DNA of 64,000 bases from Sphingomonadales bacterium (GTDB lineage: Bacteria; Pseudomonadota; Alphaproteobacteria; Sphingomonadales; Sphingomonadaceae): assembly GCA_016720115.1 (NCBI GenBank), contig JADJXT010000001.1, positions 186,001 through 250,000 of the forward strand. Direction: 5' to 3'. A program made the translations under genes and the position numbers. Below the pieces are notes generated by a model, which worked only from the letters and a program-made list of their open reading frames with translations, had not been told where the DNA came from and made no database searches. Of the stretch, positions 43,498 through 53,214 are shown in pieces (within the stretch, counting starts at the first letter, position 1; every line of letters begins with the position of its first letter).

Positions 43498-44217
43498 TCA
43501 GCGATAGAAAATATGGTTGTCGATCGAGCCGATGCGCTTCAGGCGCCAGCCGGGCGATACATGGCGTGCGTGGAAGAACAGCGCGCCTTCGACCGGGCTT
43601 TTCCAGCTGTCATCCAGCGCGATCTGGCTGATCGCAACGGCGTTGCGCCAGTGCAGGCTGCCGGTATTGATGGCAGGCATCCGGCCGCCGCGCACGAAGG
43701 AGAACTGGCTCTTCTGATAGACAACGCCACACAGCGATGTGGGGAAACGACCCGATTTGGCGCGGGCCATTACAACGCGGGCAACGGCAAGCTGACCTTC
43801 GAGCGATTCACCCTTCGATTCGAAGTAAACCGCACCGGCAAGGCAGCGCTCTTCAGTGTTGAGGTCGTCGGCTGCGCCATGCGCGCGCACCAGTTCGGAA
43901 AGGCTGTCCGCTTTCAGGACTTCTTCGTCTTCGGCTGCGGGTTCGTCGCGACGAATTTCGTCAGCCGCGATACCGGTACCCGGAGCGAAAACAACATTGC
44001 CATTTGGAAATTTGGTCACCGAAACGCTGCCGGTGGTCGCCGCGGTCAACGCGGCCTTGTCTGCTGCAAGTACGGTCGGATCAATCGCGATCGTCTGCGC
44101 TGACAATTTTTCGCCATTTGAAGCACCGAATGCAAAACCGGCGTCCGAATAGGCAGCTCCGCCGAGTAGCGTGAGCGAAACAACCGCAGCAGGTGCGGTC
44201 TTGAGGAGGAATTTCAT
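43498..44217 (-). CDS. SleB-type cell wall hydrolase
   Basis: A 239-residue exported enzyme. The signal region KTAPAAVVSLTLLGGAAYSD is followed by a low-complexity stretch. The Hydrolase_2 domain (about 115-239) has ERCLAGAVYFESKGES with the catalytic Glu, VVMARAKSGRFP, CGVVYQKSQFSFV and FFHARHVSPGW. Such enzymes act as lytic transglycosylases on peptidoglycan. It is monocistronic with about 170 bases of upstream sequence. Confidence 0.9.
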   Translation of the reverse strand: MKFLLKTAPAAVVSLTLLGGAAYSDAGFAFGASNGEKLSAQTIAIDPTVLAADKAALTAATTGSVSVTKFPNGNVVFAPGTGIAADEIRRDEPAAEDEEVLKADSLSELVRAHGAADDLNTEERCLAGAVYFESKGESLEGQLAVARVVMARAKSGRFPTSLCGVVYQKSQFSFVRGGRMPAINTGSLHWRNAVAISQIALDDSWKSPVEGALFFHARHVSPGWRLKRIGSIDNHIFYR

Positions 44218-44387
44218 TATGTCTGTTCGTTGTGCGGCTGTGTTGCCAATGACGCGCGGTTGGTACTTTGCTTATGGTTGCGTCAAATCTTCCACGTCCG
44301 ACTTGCGTGTTTGCCCTGTTCCACCCCAGAACGTTCGGGCAACCTTCGCTATCCGTGCGCGCGCATTTATTGTGCGGCGCAGCAATG

Positions 44388-44732
44388 TCAATTCATCGAT
44401 GCCAATATGGCGGTGAAGCGTTCTGCAGACGGGACGTCCAGTTCCAAAACCCAGATATCGGGGTCACGGCCGGCGCGACGATCCAGATAATCTGATATTT
44501 TCTGTTCTATTTCAATATCTTCCATGGTTATCTGCGTCCATTGAGCAGGCCCATCAAGGCTTGGAAAACGCTCAAAAAGGGCCGGATTCTGCCCTTTTTC
44601 GCGTCGCAAAAGCAATATGGCGCCCGCCGTCCGGTCGCCTTTGCGCAACACGGCGGCGAAGGCACCGTGCGCCTCCGCCTGACGGATCAGGCCGGATACC
44701 AATATGTGCGAAGCGAGCCTGGGCTCGATCAT
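44388..44732 (-). CDS. DUF1491 family protein
   Basis: A 114-residue protein with DUF1491 features: RLASHILVSGLIRQAEAHGA, KGDRTAGAILLLRR and a DIEIEQKISDYLDRRAGRDP run near the end. The function is not known. It follows ptsN by 21 bases on the same strand and is probably cotranscribed with hpf-ptsN. Confidence 0.88.
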   Translation of the reverse strand: MIEPRLASHILVSGLIRQAEAHGAFAAVLRKGDRTAGAILLLRREKGQNPALFERFPSLDGPAQWTQITMEDIEIEQKISDYLDRRAGRDPDIWVLELDVPSAERFTAILASMN

Positions 44733-44753
44733 GGAAAGGCCATGCGCATGCCG

Positions 44754-45221
44754 TCAGGCGGCATCGCGCTCCTCGATCGGGCTTAGCAGTGCGAACAGCG
44801 CGCCTGCATCCTTTGCGCCGCGCAACTGGGCGCAGCTCGCCTCGTCACGAAACATGCGCGATACTTCGGCCAGTGCCTTCAGATGCGAAGCCCCGTCATG
44901 CACGGGGGAGAAGAGCGCAAAGGCCAGATCGACCGGTTCGTCATCCACCGCGCCATATTCGACAGGCTTTGCCAAGCGCACGAAAACGCCTGCCGGTGAA
45001 TCGAGGCCATCGACCTTGCAATGCGGAATCGCCGTGCCGCCGCCAAAGCCGGTCGGCCCCAAACGTTCGCGTTCGAGCAGCCCTTCATGGACCACAGACG
45101 CATCGACGCCGTAATTTTCGGCGGCCAGCTTCGAAACGGTGTCGAGCAGGCAATTTTTGTCGGCGCATTCGATGTCAGCGAGTACCGCGCCATCGACCAG
45201 CCGGGTCGTAATACGAATCAT
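44754..45221 (-). CDS. ptsN: PTS nitrogen regulatory IIA protein
   Basis: About 155 residues of the EIIA-fructose/mannitol fold. The phosphorylated His67 lies in GGTAIPHCKVDG, and FVRLAKPVEYGAVDDEPVDL follows. It is the terminal phosphoacceptor of the nitrogen PTS and regulates potassium, nitrogen and stress pathways. ATG 45221 has GGGGT seven bases upstream; ATG 45239 would add six residues. It lies downstream of hpf, as in many proteobacteria. Confidence 0.92.
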   Translation of the reverse strand: MIRITTRLVDGAVLADIECADKNCLLDTVSKLAAENYGVDASVVHEGLLERERLGPTGFGGGTAIPHCKVDGLDSPAGVFVRLAKPVEYGAVDDEPVDLAFALFSPVHDGASHLKALAEVSRMFRDEASCAQLRGAKDAGALFALLSPIEERDAA

Positions 45222-45311
45222 CAGTTTACCCCATTGCACCGGTGAACCTGCACCGAAGCAATATTCAAATCATTGATCCCTAAAGTGAATATGCTTTGAC
45301 TTGGGCCGATG

Positions 45312-45887
45312 TCAGGGTGTGGATTTCGGTTCAACCCACCCGATCGTGCCGTCTTCGCGGCGGTAAACCATATTATGCCGTCCAGTGCCAGCATTTTTGA
45401 AGAGCAGCGCCGGCGTGTTGCGCAAATCCATCAGCATAACGGCGTCCGAAACGCTCGATTCAGGGATGTCGACACTCATTTCGGCGACGATCACGGGTGC
45501 TTCGGGCGGAGGCGCTTCGGCCTGGACGTCACCTGCATCGAATACGGTGTACGCCGCCTCTTCCTGCTTTAACGCATGCGCGGTCTGCGAGTGGCGATCC
45601 TGCAATCGACGCATATAGCGGCGCAGCTGCTTTTCGATCTTTTCGGAAGCACCGTCGAACGAGGTGCGGGCATCGGCAGCCTCACCGCGTCCCTTCAGGA
45701 TCAGCCCCTGCATCACATGCACGATGATGTCGCAGGAAAATCTGTCATGCGGCGCGCGGCCAAATGTCGCCTGCGCCGAAAGCGATTTCGAGAAATATTT
45801 GTCGGCAACCGCCCCCAGCCGCGTTTCGACATGGGTTCGCAGCGCTTCGCCTGTTTCCAACTGATGGCCCGAAACCCTTATGTCCAT
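45312..45887 (-). CDS. hpf: Ribosome hibernation promoting factor, long form
   Basis: A 191-residue protein. The N-terminal HPF domain (1-100) begins MDIRVSGHQLETGEALRTHV and includes EKIEKQLRRYMRRLQDRH. A flexible linker leads to the C-terminal dimerisation domain, ALLFKNAGTGRHNMVYRRED. Long HPF dimerises 70S ribosomes into 100S particles in stationary phase. It precedes ptsN by 90 bases on the same strand. Confidence 0.93.
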   Translation of the reverse strand: MDIRVSGHQLETGEALRTHVETRLGAVADKYFSKSLSAQATFGRAPHDRFSCDIIVHVMQGLILKGRGEAADARTSFDGASEKIEKQLRRYMRRLQDRHSQTAHALKQEEAAYTVFDAGDVQAEAPPPEAPVIVAEMSVDIPESSVSDAVMLMDLRNTPALLFKNAGTGRHNMVYRREDGTIGWVEPKSTP

Positions 45888-45928
45888 GGTTCTTCTCCTT
45901 ATTCATGCCGTTCTGGAAGGAACGGCGG

Positions 45929-46651
45929 TCAATCATTGTGCGAATGCGCGCGCCGTTCCTCTTCGGTCCAGAGCGCGTCCTTGATAGTTGCGACAAATGC
46001 GCGGTGGCGTTCCAGCTCTTCGGGTAAGGACTGGTGCTGCCGCGGTGCGCGAAAAGGCCTGTCGGTGCGAATGAGCGAAATGCGGGTGGCTTCGATCTCG
46101 ATACCCGCCCCTGCTGCATCGGCAAAACCAAGGCCGATTTGCCGCCCTCCGGTCAGCTCGATGTAAAGCTGGGCGAGCAATTCGGCATCGAGCAACGCGC
46201 CATGCTTGGTGCGATGGCTGCGATCAATGCCATAGCGCGTGCAAAGCGCATCGAGCGAGAGTTTCGCACCCGGATGCTTGGTTCGCGCAATCGCTATGGT
46301 GTCGACCATGCGCCCCATATCGATCGCCGCGCGGCTGCACCGTTCCAGCTCCATATTGAGAAAACCGAAGTCGAAACTCGCATTGTGCGCGACCAGCGGG
46401 CTGTCGCCTAGAAATTCGAGCAGCGAGTCGGCCTGGCTGGCAAAAAGCGGCTTGTCCGAGAGGAATTTGTCCGAAAGCCCGTGTACCGCTTCGGCGGCAG
46501 AGGGCATGCCCCGTTCGGGATTAAAATAGCAGTGGAAGGTTGCGCCGGTCATCACCCGCCCGACCATTTCGATGCACCCGATCTCGACCATCCTGTCTCC
46601 GGTCAGCGGATCGAAACCGGTGGTTTCGGTATCGAAAATAATCTCTCGCAT
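45929..46651 (-). CDS. dnaQ: DNA polymerase III epsilon subunit
   Basis: A 240-residue 3'-5' exonuclease. Exo I is REIIFDTETTGFDP, Exo II is VAHNASFDFGFLN and Exo III is HGALLDAELLAQLYIEL, which together supply the DEDDh residues. It proofreads for DNA polymerase III. It lies about 20 bases after coaE in the origin-proximal operon. Confidence 0.95.
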   Translation of the reverse strand: MREIIFDTETTGFDPLTGDRMVEIGCIEMVGRVMTGATFHCYFNPERGMPSAAEAVHGLSDKFLSDKPLFASQADSLLEFLGDSPLVAHNASFDFGFLNMELERCSRAAIDMGRMVDTIAIARTKHPGAKLSLDALCTRYGIDRSHRTKHGALLDAELLAQLYIELTGGRQIGLGFADAAGAGIEIEATRISLIRTDRPFRAPRQHQSLPEELERHRAFVATIKDALWTEEERRAHSHND

Positions 46652-46670
46652 TCTACAGATTCATATCGGC

Positions 46671-47294
46671 CTATTTGCCCGAGTCTGCAAGGCTGGCGCG
46701 CAAATTTTTAATGAGATTTCTTACCTGTTCGCGCGTGTCGGCGATGCTGGTGCCGGTATCGATGACAAAATCGGCGCGTTTGCGCTTTTCATCGTCGGGC
46801 ATTTGCAATGAAAGGATATGTTCGAATTTCTCGATCGTCATGCCTTCGCGCGCCAGTGCCCGGCGACGCTGCTGGTCGGCAGGCGCGGATACGACGATGA
46901 TTTTATCTACGCCCTGATGCCCGCCTTTTTCAAAAAGCAGCGGCACATCGAACAGCACCATCGGCGCATCGCGGTGCGCATCCAGAAATTCGGCGCGCAG
47001 CTTGCCGACCGCCGGGTGGATGATGCCTTCCAGCTTCGCCAGCTTCTCCCTGTCGCCCAGCACGATGGGGCCAAGCTTCAGTCGGTCAACGCCTTGCGGG
47101 CCGGTGGTGCCGGGAAATTCCGCCTCGATCGCGGCAACCAGCGCGCCGCCCGGCCCCTGCAACCTGTGCACCGCCGCATCGGCATCAAAATGCGGAATAT
47201 CCTCATCGACGAACATCTGCGACACGGTCGATTTCCCCATGGCAATCGAGCCGGTCAGACCAAGGATGAGCGGGCGTGCCAGAATGTCAGTCAT
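46671..47294 (-). CDS. coaE: Dephospho-CoA kinase
   Basis: A 207-residue kinase with P-loop LGLTGSIAMGKST near residue 10, the lid and CoA segment PHFDADAAVHRL, and VVSAPADQQRRRALAREGMT. It phosphorylates dephospho-CoA in the last step of CoA synthesis. The ATG overlaps the aroE stop by four bases. Confidence 0.95.
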   Translation of the reverse strand: MTDILARPLILGLTGSIAMGKSTVSQMFVDEDIPHFDADAAVHRLQGPGGALVAAIEAEFPGTTGPQGVDRLKLGPIVLGDREKLAKLEGIIHPAVGKLRAEFLDAHRDAPMVLFDVPLLFEKGGHQGVDKIIVVSAPADQQRRRALAREGMTIEKFEHILSLQMPDDEKRKRADFVIDTGTSIADTREQVRNLIKNLRASLADSGK

Positions 47295-48100
47295 TTGAGC
47301 AACAACGCGCGCAATTCGTCTTCGCAATCTGCTGGCGGCGCTTGGCCGAAGAACAATTCGAAGGCGAACGCGGCCTGCCCGATCAGCATATCGAGCCCGT
47401 CTACCATATCCAGCCCAAGCGCCCGCGCCTGTGCAAGCAGGCGCGTTTCGAGCGGTGTGTAGACAATGTCATATACTACGGCATCTTCAGGAAGCGGCGA
47501 GAGGTCGATTTCGAGCGGCGGCTGGCCGGTCATCCCCAGCGGGCTCGAATTTACCAGCAGGTCGGCGGGGGGCAGCGCAGCGTCCATTTTAAGCACCTGC
47601 CCCTTGAGCCCGAAATGGCTGAGCAGCGCGGCAGCCTTTAACGGGCTGCGCGCCAGGATCGTCACCGAACCGATATCGGCCTGCGCCAGCGCAAACAGGA
47701 TCGCACGCGCCGCCCCACCCGCACCAATGACAATCGCGTCGCGATGCGCCCATTCGTCTTCGGATATCGGGGCGAAAAACCCGGCGGCATCGGTGTTGGT
47801 GCCGACCAGTTCGCCTTTCTCTCCGCGGAACACCGTATTGATCGCGCCGATCGACTGGCGCACACCACCGGGATCGGCGACAAAATCAAGCGCGGCGATC
47901 TTGTGCGGAATGGTGATGTTGCATCCGTGCCAATCCGGATCCCGGCTTCGCGATTCAAAATAATCACCCAACCCGTCGGCTAGCACATGATGCGCACGAT
48001 ATTCGGCAACAATGCCCAGCTTGCCGAGCCAGAAGCCGTGGATCAGCGGCGATTTGCTGTGCTTGATCGGATCGCCGATGACTTCGGCATAGATAGTCAT
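47291..48100 (-). CDS. aroE: Shikimate dehydrogenase
   Basis: A 269-residue enzyme. The shikimate site SKSPLIHGFW and NITIPHK (catalytic Lys), the NADP loop IGAGGAARAI, and the C-terminal segment VDGLDMLIGQAAFAFELFFG are all present. It reduces 3-dehydroshikimate. Starts with an ATGA overlap with maf. Confidence 0.95.
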   Translation of the reverse strand: MTIYAEVIGDPIKHSKSPLIHGFWLGKLGIVAEYRAHHVLADGLGDYFESRSRDPDWHGCNITIPHKIAALDFVADPGGVRQSIGAINTVFRGEKGELVGTNTDAAGFFAPISEDEWAHRDAIVIGAGGAARAILFALAQADIGSVTILARSPLKAAALLSHFGLKGQVLKMDAALPPADLLVNSSPLGMTGQPPLEIDLSPLPEDAVVYDIVYTPLETRLLAQARALGLDMVDGLDMLIGQAAFAFELFFGQAPPADCEDELRALLLK

Positions 48101-48696
48101 GATGCGATCTCCTTCCGCTCGCGCAAATACGCGAGCAAGGGCAAAAGCGGTAATCCCATGATGTCGAAATAATCCCCCTCGATCCGCGTGAAAAGTTGCG
48201 CGCCTTCGCCTTCGATCTGGTAGCAGCCGACGCAATGGCGAATATCGTCCCAGTTGCGCGCGACATAATCGGCAATATACTCGTCCGAAAGCGGCCTTAC
48301 GGAGAGCCGGACCATCCCGACATGGCGCCAGACCGGCACCCCTGCGACGGCAAGCACAATCGCGCTGAAAAGACGGTGCCCCTTTCCGGACAGCATGCGC
48401 AATTGCTGCCGCGCGACCTCGGGCGTTTCGGCCTTGTCAAACAATCCGCCATCATCAACAGCCAGAACCTGATCGGCGCCGATAACCAACGCCGCCGGAT
48501 GTTTCGCCGAAATCTTGACGGCCTTGGCTTCGGCAAGCGCATCGGCGAGGTCACATGGTGCCAGACCTTCGGCTTCCAGCGCCAGCTTTAAGGCGCCTTC
48601 ATCAACCATCGGCGCCATGACGTCGAAAAATAATCCTGCTTTTTCAAGTATTTGCTTTCGCGAACTGCTGGTGGAGGCGAGGAGGAGCCGGGTCAA
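48097..48696 (-). CDS. maf: Maf-like nucleotide pyrophosphatase
   Basis: A 199-residue protein: LLLASTSSSRKQILEKAGL, ALVIGADQVLAVDDG and ARNWDDIRHCVGCYQIEGEG are Maf family blocks. These enzymes hydrolyse non-canonical nucleotides and may affect septum formation. The start is TTG at 48696, which overlaps the ppsR stop (TTGA) and has GGAG upstream. No ATG is available before the conserved N-terminus. Confidence 0.92.
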   Translation of the reverse strand: MTRLLLASTSSSRKQILEKAGLFFDVMAPMVDEGALKLALEAEGLAPCDLADALAEAKAVKISAKHPAALVIGADQVLAVDDGGLFDKAETPEVARQQLRMLSGKGHRLFSAIVLAVAGVPVWRHVGMVRLSVRPLSDEYIADYVARNWDDIRHCVGCYQIEGEGAQLFTRIEGDYFDIMGLPLLPLLAYLRERKEIAS

Positions 48697-49538
48697 AATC
48701 CCTGCTCCACCGTCGATGCTGTCTCCTGCGCATTGCGTTCGTTGAACAGGTTGATGATCGCCGCTGCGCTTTCCTCGATCGAGCGGCGGGTGACATCGAT
48801 CACCGGCCATCCATTGTCGGCAAATATCCGCCGGGCAAAGGCGATCTCGGCCTTCACCTTGTCTTCGGCGACATAATCGGTGTCGGGTGCCTGATTGAGC
48901 GACAGCAACCGGTTGCGCCGCACCTGCACCAGCCGGTCGGCACTGGTGACGAGGCCGACCACCATCGGATGCTTGAGCGTGTAGAGCGCAGGAGGCGGAG
49001 GCGATTCCGGAACCAGCGGAATATTGGCGGTCTTGTAGCCGCGATTGGCAAGGTAGATGCTGGTCGGCGTCTTCGATGTACGCGACACCCCCGCCAGCAC
49101 GATATCCGCCCCCTCCCATTCATGGTGGTTGAGCCCGTCATCATGCGCGATCGTATATTGGATGGCCTCGACCCTGGCAAAATAGGCGGCATCGAGCGCG
49201 TGCTGACGCCCGGGCCTTGCCTTTGCCTGCTGGCCGAGAATTCCCGACAGCGCATCGGTAACCGCATCAAGCGCTGCCACCGTCGGCAGCCCCAGCGAAC
49301 GGCAACGATCCTCCAGCTTTTGCCGCATCGAAAGATTGACAAGGGTGAACAGCACCAGCCCGGGATTGGCCGCGACGTCGACAAGGATGCGGTCGAGATG
49401 GGCTTCGGAACGCACCATCGGCCAGAAATGCTTGACCACATCGACTTCATCAAACTGCGCCAGCGCCGCCTTGGCAATATTTTCCAGCGTCTCGCCGGTT
49501 GAATCCGAAAGCAGATGGAGATGGATGCGGCTGTGCAA
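48693..49538 (-). CDS. ppsR: Pyruvate, water dikinase / PPDK regulatory kinase-phosphorylase
   Basis: About 281 residues of the DUF299 family. HLHLLSDSTGETLENIAKAA is at the N-terminus and the P-loop GVSRTSKTPTSIYLANRGY is near residue 155. It controls PEP synthase or PPDK by reversible phosphorylation. TTG 49538 was chosen as start because GAGGGA lies about nine bases upstream; GTG 49559 is in frame. It is the first gene on the left side of the replication origin. Confidence 0.92.
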   Translation of the reverse strand: MHSRIHLHLLSDSTGETLENIAKAALAQFDEVDVVKHFWPMVRSEAHLDRILVDVAANPGLVLFTLVNLSMRQKLEDRCRSLGLPTVAALDAVTDALSGILGQQAKARPGRQHALDAAYFARVEAIQYTIAHDDGLNHHEWEGADIVLAGVSRTSKTPTSIYLANRGYKTANIPLVPESPPPPALYTLKHPMVVGLVTSADRLVQVRRNRLLSLNQAPDTDYVAEDKVKAEIAFARRIFADNGWPVIDVTRRSIEESAAAIINLFNERNAQETASTVEQGF

Positions 49539-49848
49539 GTTTCGAAGTCCCTCACGCACAGCTTTGTGGGCTGCTTGGGGATAAATCAAGGGATGAAAAT
49601 GGGGATGGCTTTTATGCCGATTGCATCCTGACTCTCTATCGGATTCGGGCACAGTCCATCCACAGCCGGAAAGCCCATTCCACAGCCTGTGAATAACGGG
49701 GACAGTGAATCCCGAATCGTCAGGATTCAGGCAGGCCGCAGAGTCAATATGTTGGCAAAAGATAGATATGTGCCTAAGGCCCACACTTGCCCACAGCGCA
49801 TCATATTACATCATCCTTATATCTATTATTTATTTGTTGGATTCCTGC
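49539..49848. other. oriC: Probable chromosomal replication origin (oriC)
   Basis: The 310-base gap between divergent ppsR and hemE. It contains several DnaA-box-like 9-mers: CCATCCACA (about 49658), CATTCCACA, TGTGAATAA (complement TTATTCACA), TTGCCCACA (about 49788) and CAGCCCACA on the minus strand. These are followed by an AT-rich stretch with TTATATCTATTATTTATTTG (49817-49836) that could unwind. In Caulobacter the origin is likewise beside hemE. Genes on both sides point away from it and parABS lies 8-13 kb away. No TTAA-N7-TTAA CtrA site was seen here. Confidence 0.8.
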
Positions 49849-50883
49849 ATGGCGACCGAACAGCCCACCCGAAAATTGCTCGCCGTATTGCGTGGCCAAA
49901 AGCTTGATGTGCCTCCAATGTGGCTGATGCGTCAGGCCGGTCGCTATCTGCCCGAATATCGGGAGTTGCGCGCGCAGAAGGGCGGATTCCTTGAACTTGC
50001 TTATGATAGCGATGCCGCCTGCGAAATCACCTTGCAGCCGATCCGGCGTTTCGGTTTCGACGGGGCCATCCTGTTTTCCGATATTCTTGTTGTGCCGCAT
50101 GCCATGGGGCAGGATTTGTGGTTCGAAACCGGTGAGGGCCCACGGCTGGCGCCCAGGCTGGCCGACCATGACTGGCGCGATTTCACACCTGCGCCAGAAC
50201 GCCTGGAGCCGGTCTATGACACGGTGCGCAAGGTGCGGGCCGCCCTGCCCGTCGAAACCACCTTTCTGGGCTTTGCAGGCAGCCCTTGGACCGTTGCGAC
50301 CTATATGGTGGCCGGGCAAGGCAGCAAGGATCATGCAGAGACGCGCAGCTTTGCCTATTCGGACCCGCGGAAGTTCGGTGAACTGATTGACGCCATAACC
50401 GCAACCACGATCGATTATCTGTCAAAGCAGATCGAGGCGGGTGTCGATGCCGTGCAACTGTTCGACAGCTGGGCCGGTTCGCTAAGCCCGACGCAGTTTG
50501 AGCGTTGGGTCATTGCCCCCAATGCAAAGATTGTCGCGGCGTTGAAGGCGCGGCATCCCGATACGCCGGTTATCGGTTTTCCCAAGGGCGCCGGTGCCAA
50601 GCTTGTGGCCTATGCGCGCGAAGTCCGCCCCGATGCGCTGGGCCTTGACGAGACAGTTGATCCGCTATGGGCAAACAGCGTGCTGCCCGAAGGCCTGCCG
50701 GTGCAGGGCAATCTCGATCCGCTGGCGCTGATGGCTGGTGGCGAGGCGCTGGAAACCGCTGTTGCCAGGATATTGGGTGCTTTTGATGCGCGCCCGCATA
50801 TTTTCAACCTCGGCCATGGTATTTTGCAGCACACCCCCATTGCGCATGTCGAAAAGCTGCTTAACTTGGTGCGCGGAAGTTAA
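49849..50883 (+). CDS. hemE: Uroporphyrinogen decarboxylase
   Basis: A 344-residue enzyme. PPMWLMRQAGRYLPEYRELR is the first family signature, FSDILVVPHAMGQDL and GFAGSPWTVATYMV follow. It removes four carboxyl groups from uroporphyrinogen III in haem synthesis. ATG 49849 was chosen over an upstream in-frame ATG at 49705 because the extension would run through the origin. HemJ follows after a palindrome. Confidence 0.95.
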   Translation: MATEQPTRKLLAVLRGQKLDVPPMWLMRQAGRYLPEYRELRAQKGGFLELAYDSDAACEITLQPIRRFGFDGAILFSDILVVPHAMGQDLWFETGEGPRLAPRLADHDWRDFTPAPERLEPVYDTVRKVRAALPVETTFLGFAGSPWTVATYMVAGQGSKDHAETRSFAYSDPRKFGELIDAITATTIDYLSKQIEAGVDAVQLFDSWAGSLSPTQFERWVIAPNAKIVAALKARHPDTPVIGFPKGAGAKLVAYAREVRPDALGLDETVDPLWANSVLPEGLPVQGNLDPLALMAGGEALETAVARILGAFDARPHIFNLGHGILQHTPIAHVEKLLNLVRGS

Positions 50884-50899
50884 AGCTTTATCCCTTCCT

Positions 50900-51018
50900 T
50901 CGTCACCCCCGCGAAGGCGGGGGCCCAACTCCTGCCCGGTCGGTTTCCAACCGGGAAGCAGTGTAAACCGCAAGCTCAGGAGATGGATTCCCGCTTTCGC
51001 GGGAATGACGAAGTTGGA
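50900..51018. repeat. REP/BIME-like inverted pair, copy 2
   Basis: Begins CGTCACCCCCGCGAAGGCGG and ends with the inverted unit CGCTTTCGCGGGAATGACGA plus AGTTGG, the same two-unit design as at 6001-6094. The central spacer is longer and carries its own hairpin (CCCGGTCGGTTTCCAACCGGG). It lies between hemE and hemJ, which share a strand, so it will be transcribed. Confidence 0.88.
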
Positions 51019-51032
51019 GGTTCTGAACAACA

Positions 51033-51476
51033 ATGACGGAAACCATCGCATTGCTCTATTTCTGGCTCAAATCAGCGCATATCATTTTCGTGATTTTCTG
51101 GATGGCGGGGCTGTTCATGCTCCCGCGCTTTTTCGTCTATCATCAGGAAAGCCCCGAAGGATCGGAAGAAGCCGTGCGCTGGGTTGAACGCGAGCGGCGG
51201 CTGGTGCGGATCATCCTCAATCCGGCAATGGTCATCGTCTGGGTCGTCGGACTGTTGCTTGCCTGGCATATTTCGGCGCTGAGCGAAGGCTGGTTTCATG
51301 CCAAGCTGCTCGCTGTTCTCGGGCTTTCGGCCTATCATGGCTGGATGGTCGGCTATGCGAAGAAACTGGCCGCGGGTGAACGCCCGATCGAGGGCAAGAA
51401 ATTGCGTGTCCTCAACGAAGTGCCGGGGGTTGCCGCGGCGATCATCGTTATACTGGTGGTCGCCAGGCCGTTCTGA
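51033..51476 (+). CDS. hemJ: Protoporphyrinogen IX oxidase HemJ
   Basis: A 147-residue membrane protein with four predicted helices: about 8-30, 58-80, 85-105 and 127-145. LYFWLKSAHIIFVIFWMAGL carries the conserved His, and RFFVYHQESP and ERRLVRIILNP are HemJ blocks. It oxidises protoporphyrinogen in haem synthesis. Downstream position from hemE fits the pathway. Confidence 0.92.
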   Translation: MTETIALLYFWLKSAHIIFVIFWMAGLFMLPRFFVYHQESPEGSEEAVRWVERERRLVRIILNPAMVIVWVVGLLLAWHISALSEGWFHAKLLAVLGLSAYHGWMVGYAKKLAAGERPIEGKKLRVLNEVPGVAAAIIVILVVARPF

Positions 51477-51654
51477 CCGGCCCGAACCCTTCTGACCAGC
51501 ATTGACTATTTGGCCCTCAAAGCCTAATTGAAGGCCAAGCCCGTCCTGGGCGTGAGGCGCATTCCTCTTTTCCAACGACAACGCGCCACCGACCTTTTCC
51601 TATCCAGCCGACAGCTTTTTATGTCGGCAGTCTATTTTCCAGCGGAACACGCAC
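51477..51654 (+). promoter_or_regulatory. rho leader region
   Basis: A 178-base leader before rho. It has TTGACT (about 51503) with TAATTG about 18 bases on, a fair -35/-10 pair. Near the end GCCGACA (51607-51613) pairs with TGTCGGC (51622-51628) over an eight-base loop, giving a hairpin 27 bases before the ATG. Leader control of rho is known in other bacteria; its operation here is inference. Confidence 0.4.
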
Positions 51655-52911
<1,257 letters not shown>

Positions 52912-52923
52912 ACCGGGCGGCGC

Positions 52924-53214
52924 ATGATAATCGAACATGCGCTGTTGCAGGTGAAGCCAGGTCAGGAACCGGCCTTCGAGGCGGCGATGGCGCAAGCCCG
53001 ACCATTGATCGAAGCATCGCCCGGCTTTCTGGATATCGAAGTGCGATCCGCGGTCGAACGGTCAGGTCTTTACCTTCTGCTCGTCCGCTGGGAATCGGTT
53101 GCCGATCACCGCGACGGTTTCCGCAAATCCGACCGCTATCAGCAATGGCGGGCCTTGCTCCATCCTTTCTATGACTCTATGCCAAGCGTCGACTATTTCG
53201 GAGATCCTTTGTGA
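52924..53214 (+). CDS. Antibiotic biosynthesis monooxygenase (ABM)-domain protein
   Basis: A 96-residue protein with the dimeric alpha-beta barrel pattern: MIIEHALLQVKPGQEPAFEA, SPGFLDIEVRSAVERSGLY and LVRWESVADHRDGFRKSDRY. The family includes quinol monooxygenases and haem-degrading enzymes. The reaction is unknown here. It follows rho by 12 bases and overlaps the TerC gene (GTGA), so rho-ABM-terC form one transcription unit. Confidence 0.85.
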   Translation: MIIEHALLQVKPGQEPAFEAAMAQARPLIEASPGFLDIEVRSAVERSGLYLLLVRWESVADHRDGFRKSDRYQQWRALLHPFYDSMPSVDYFGDPL

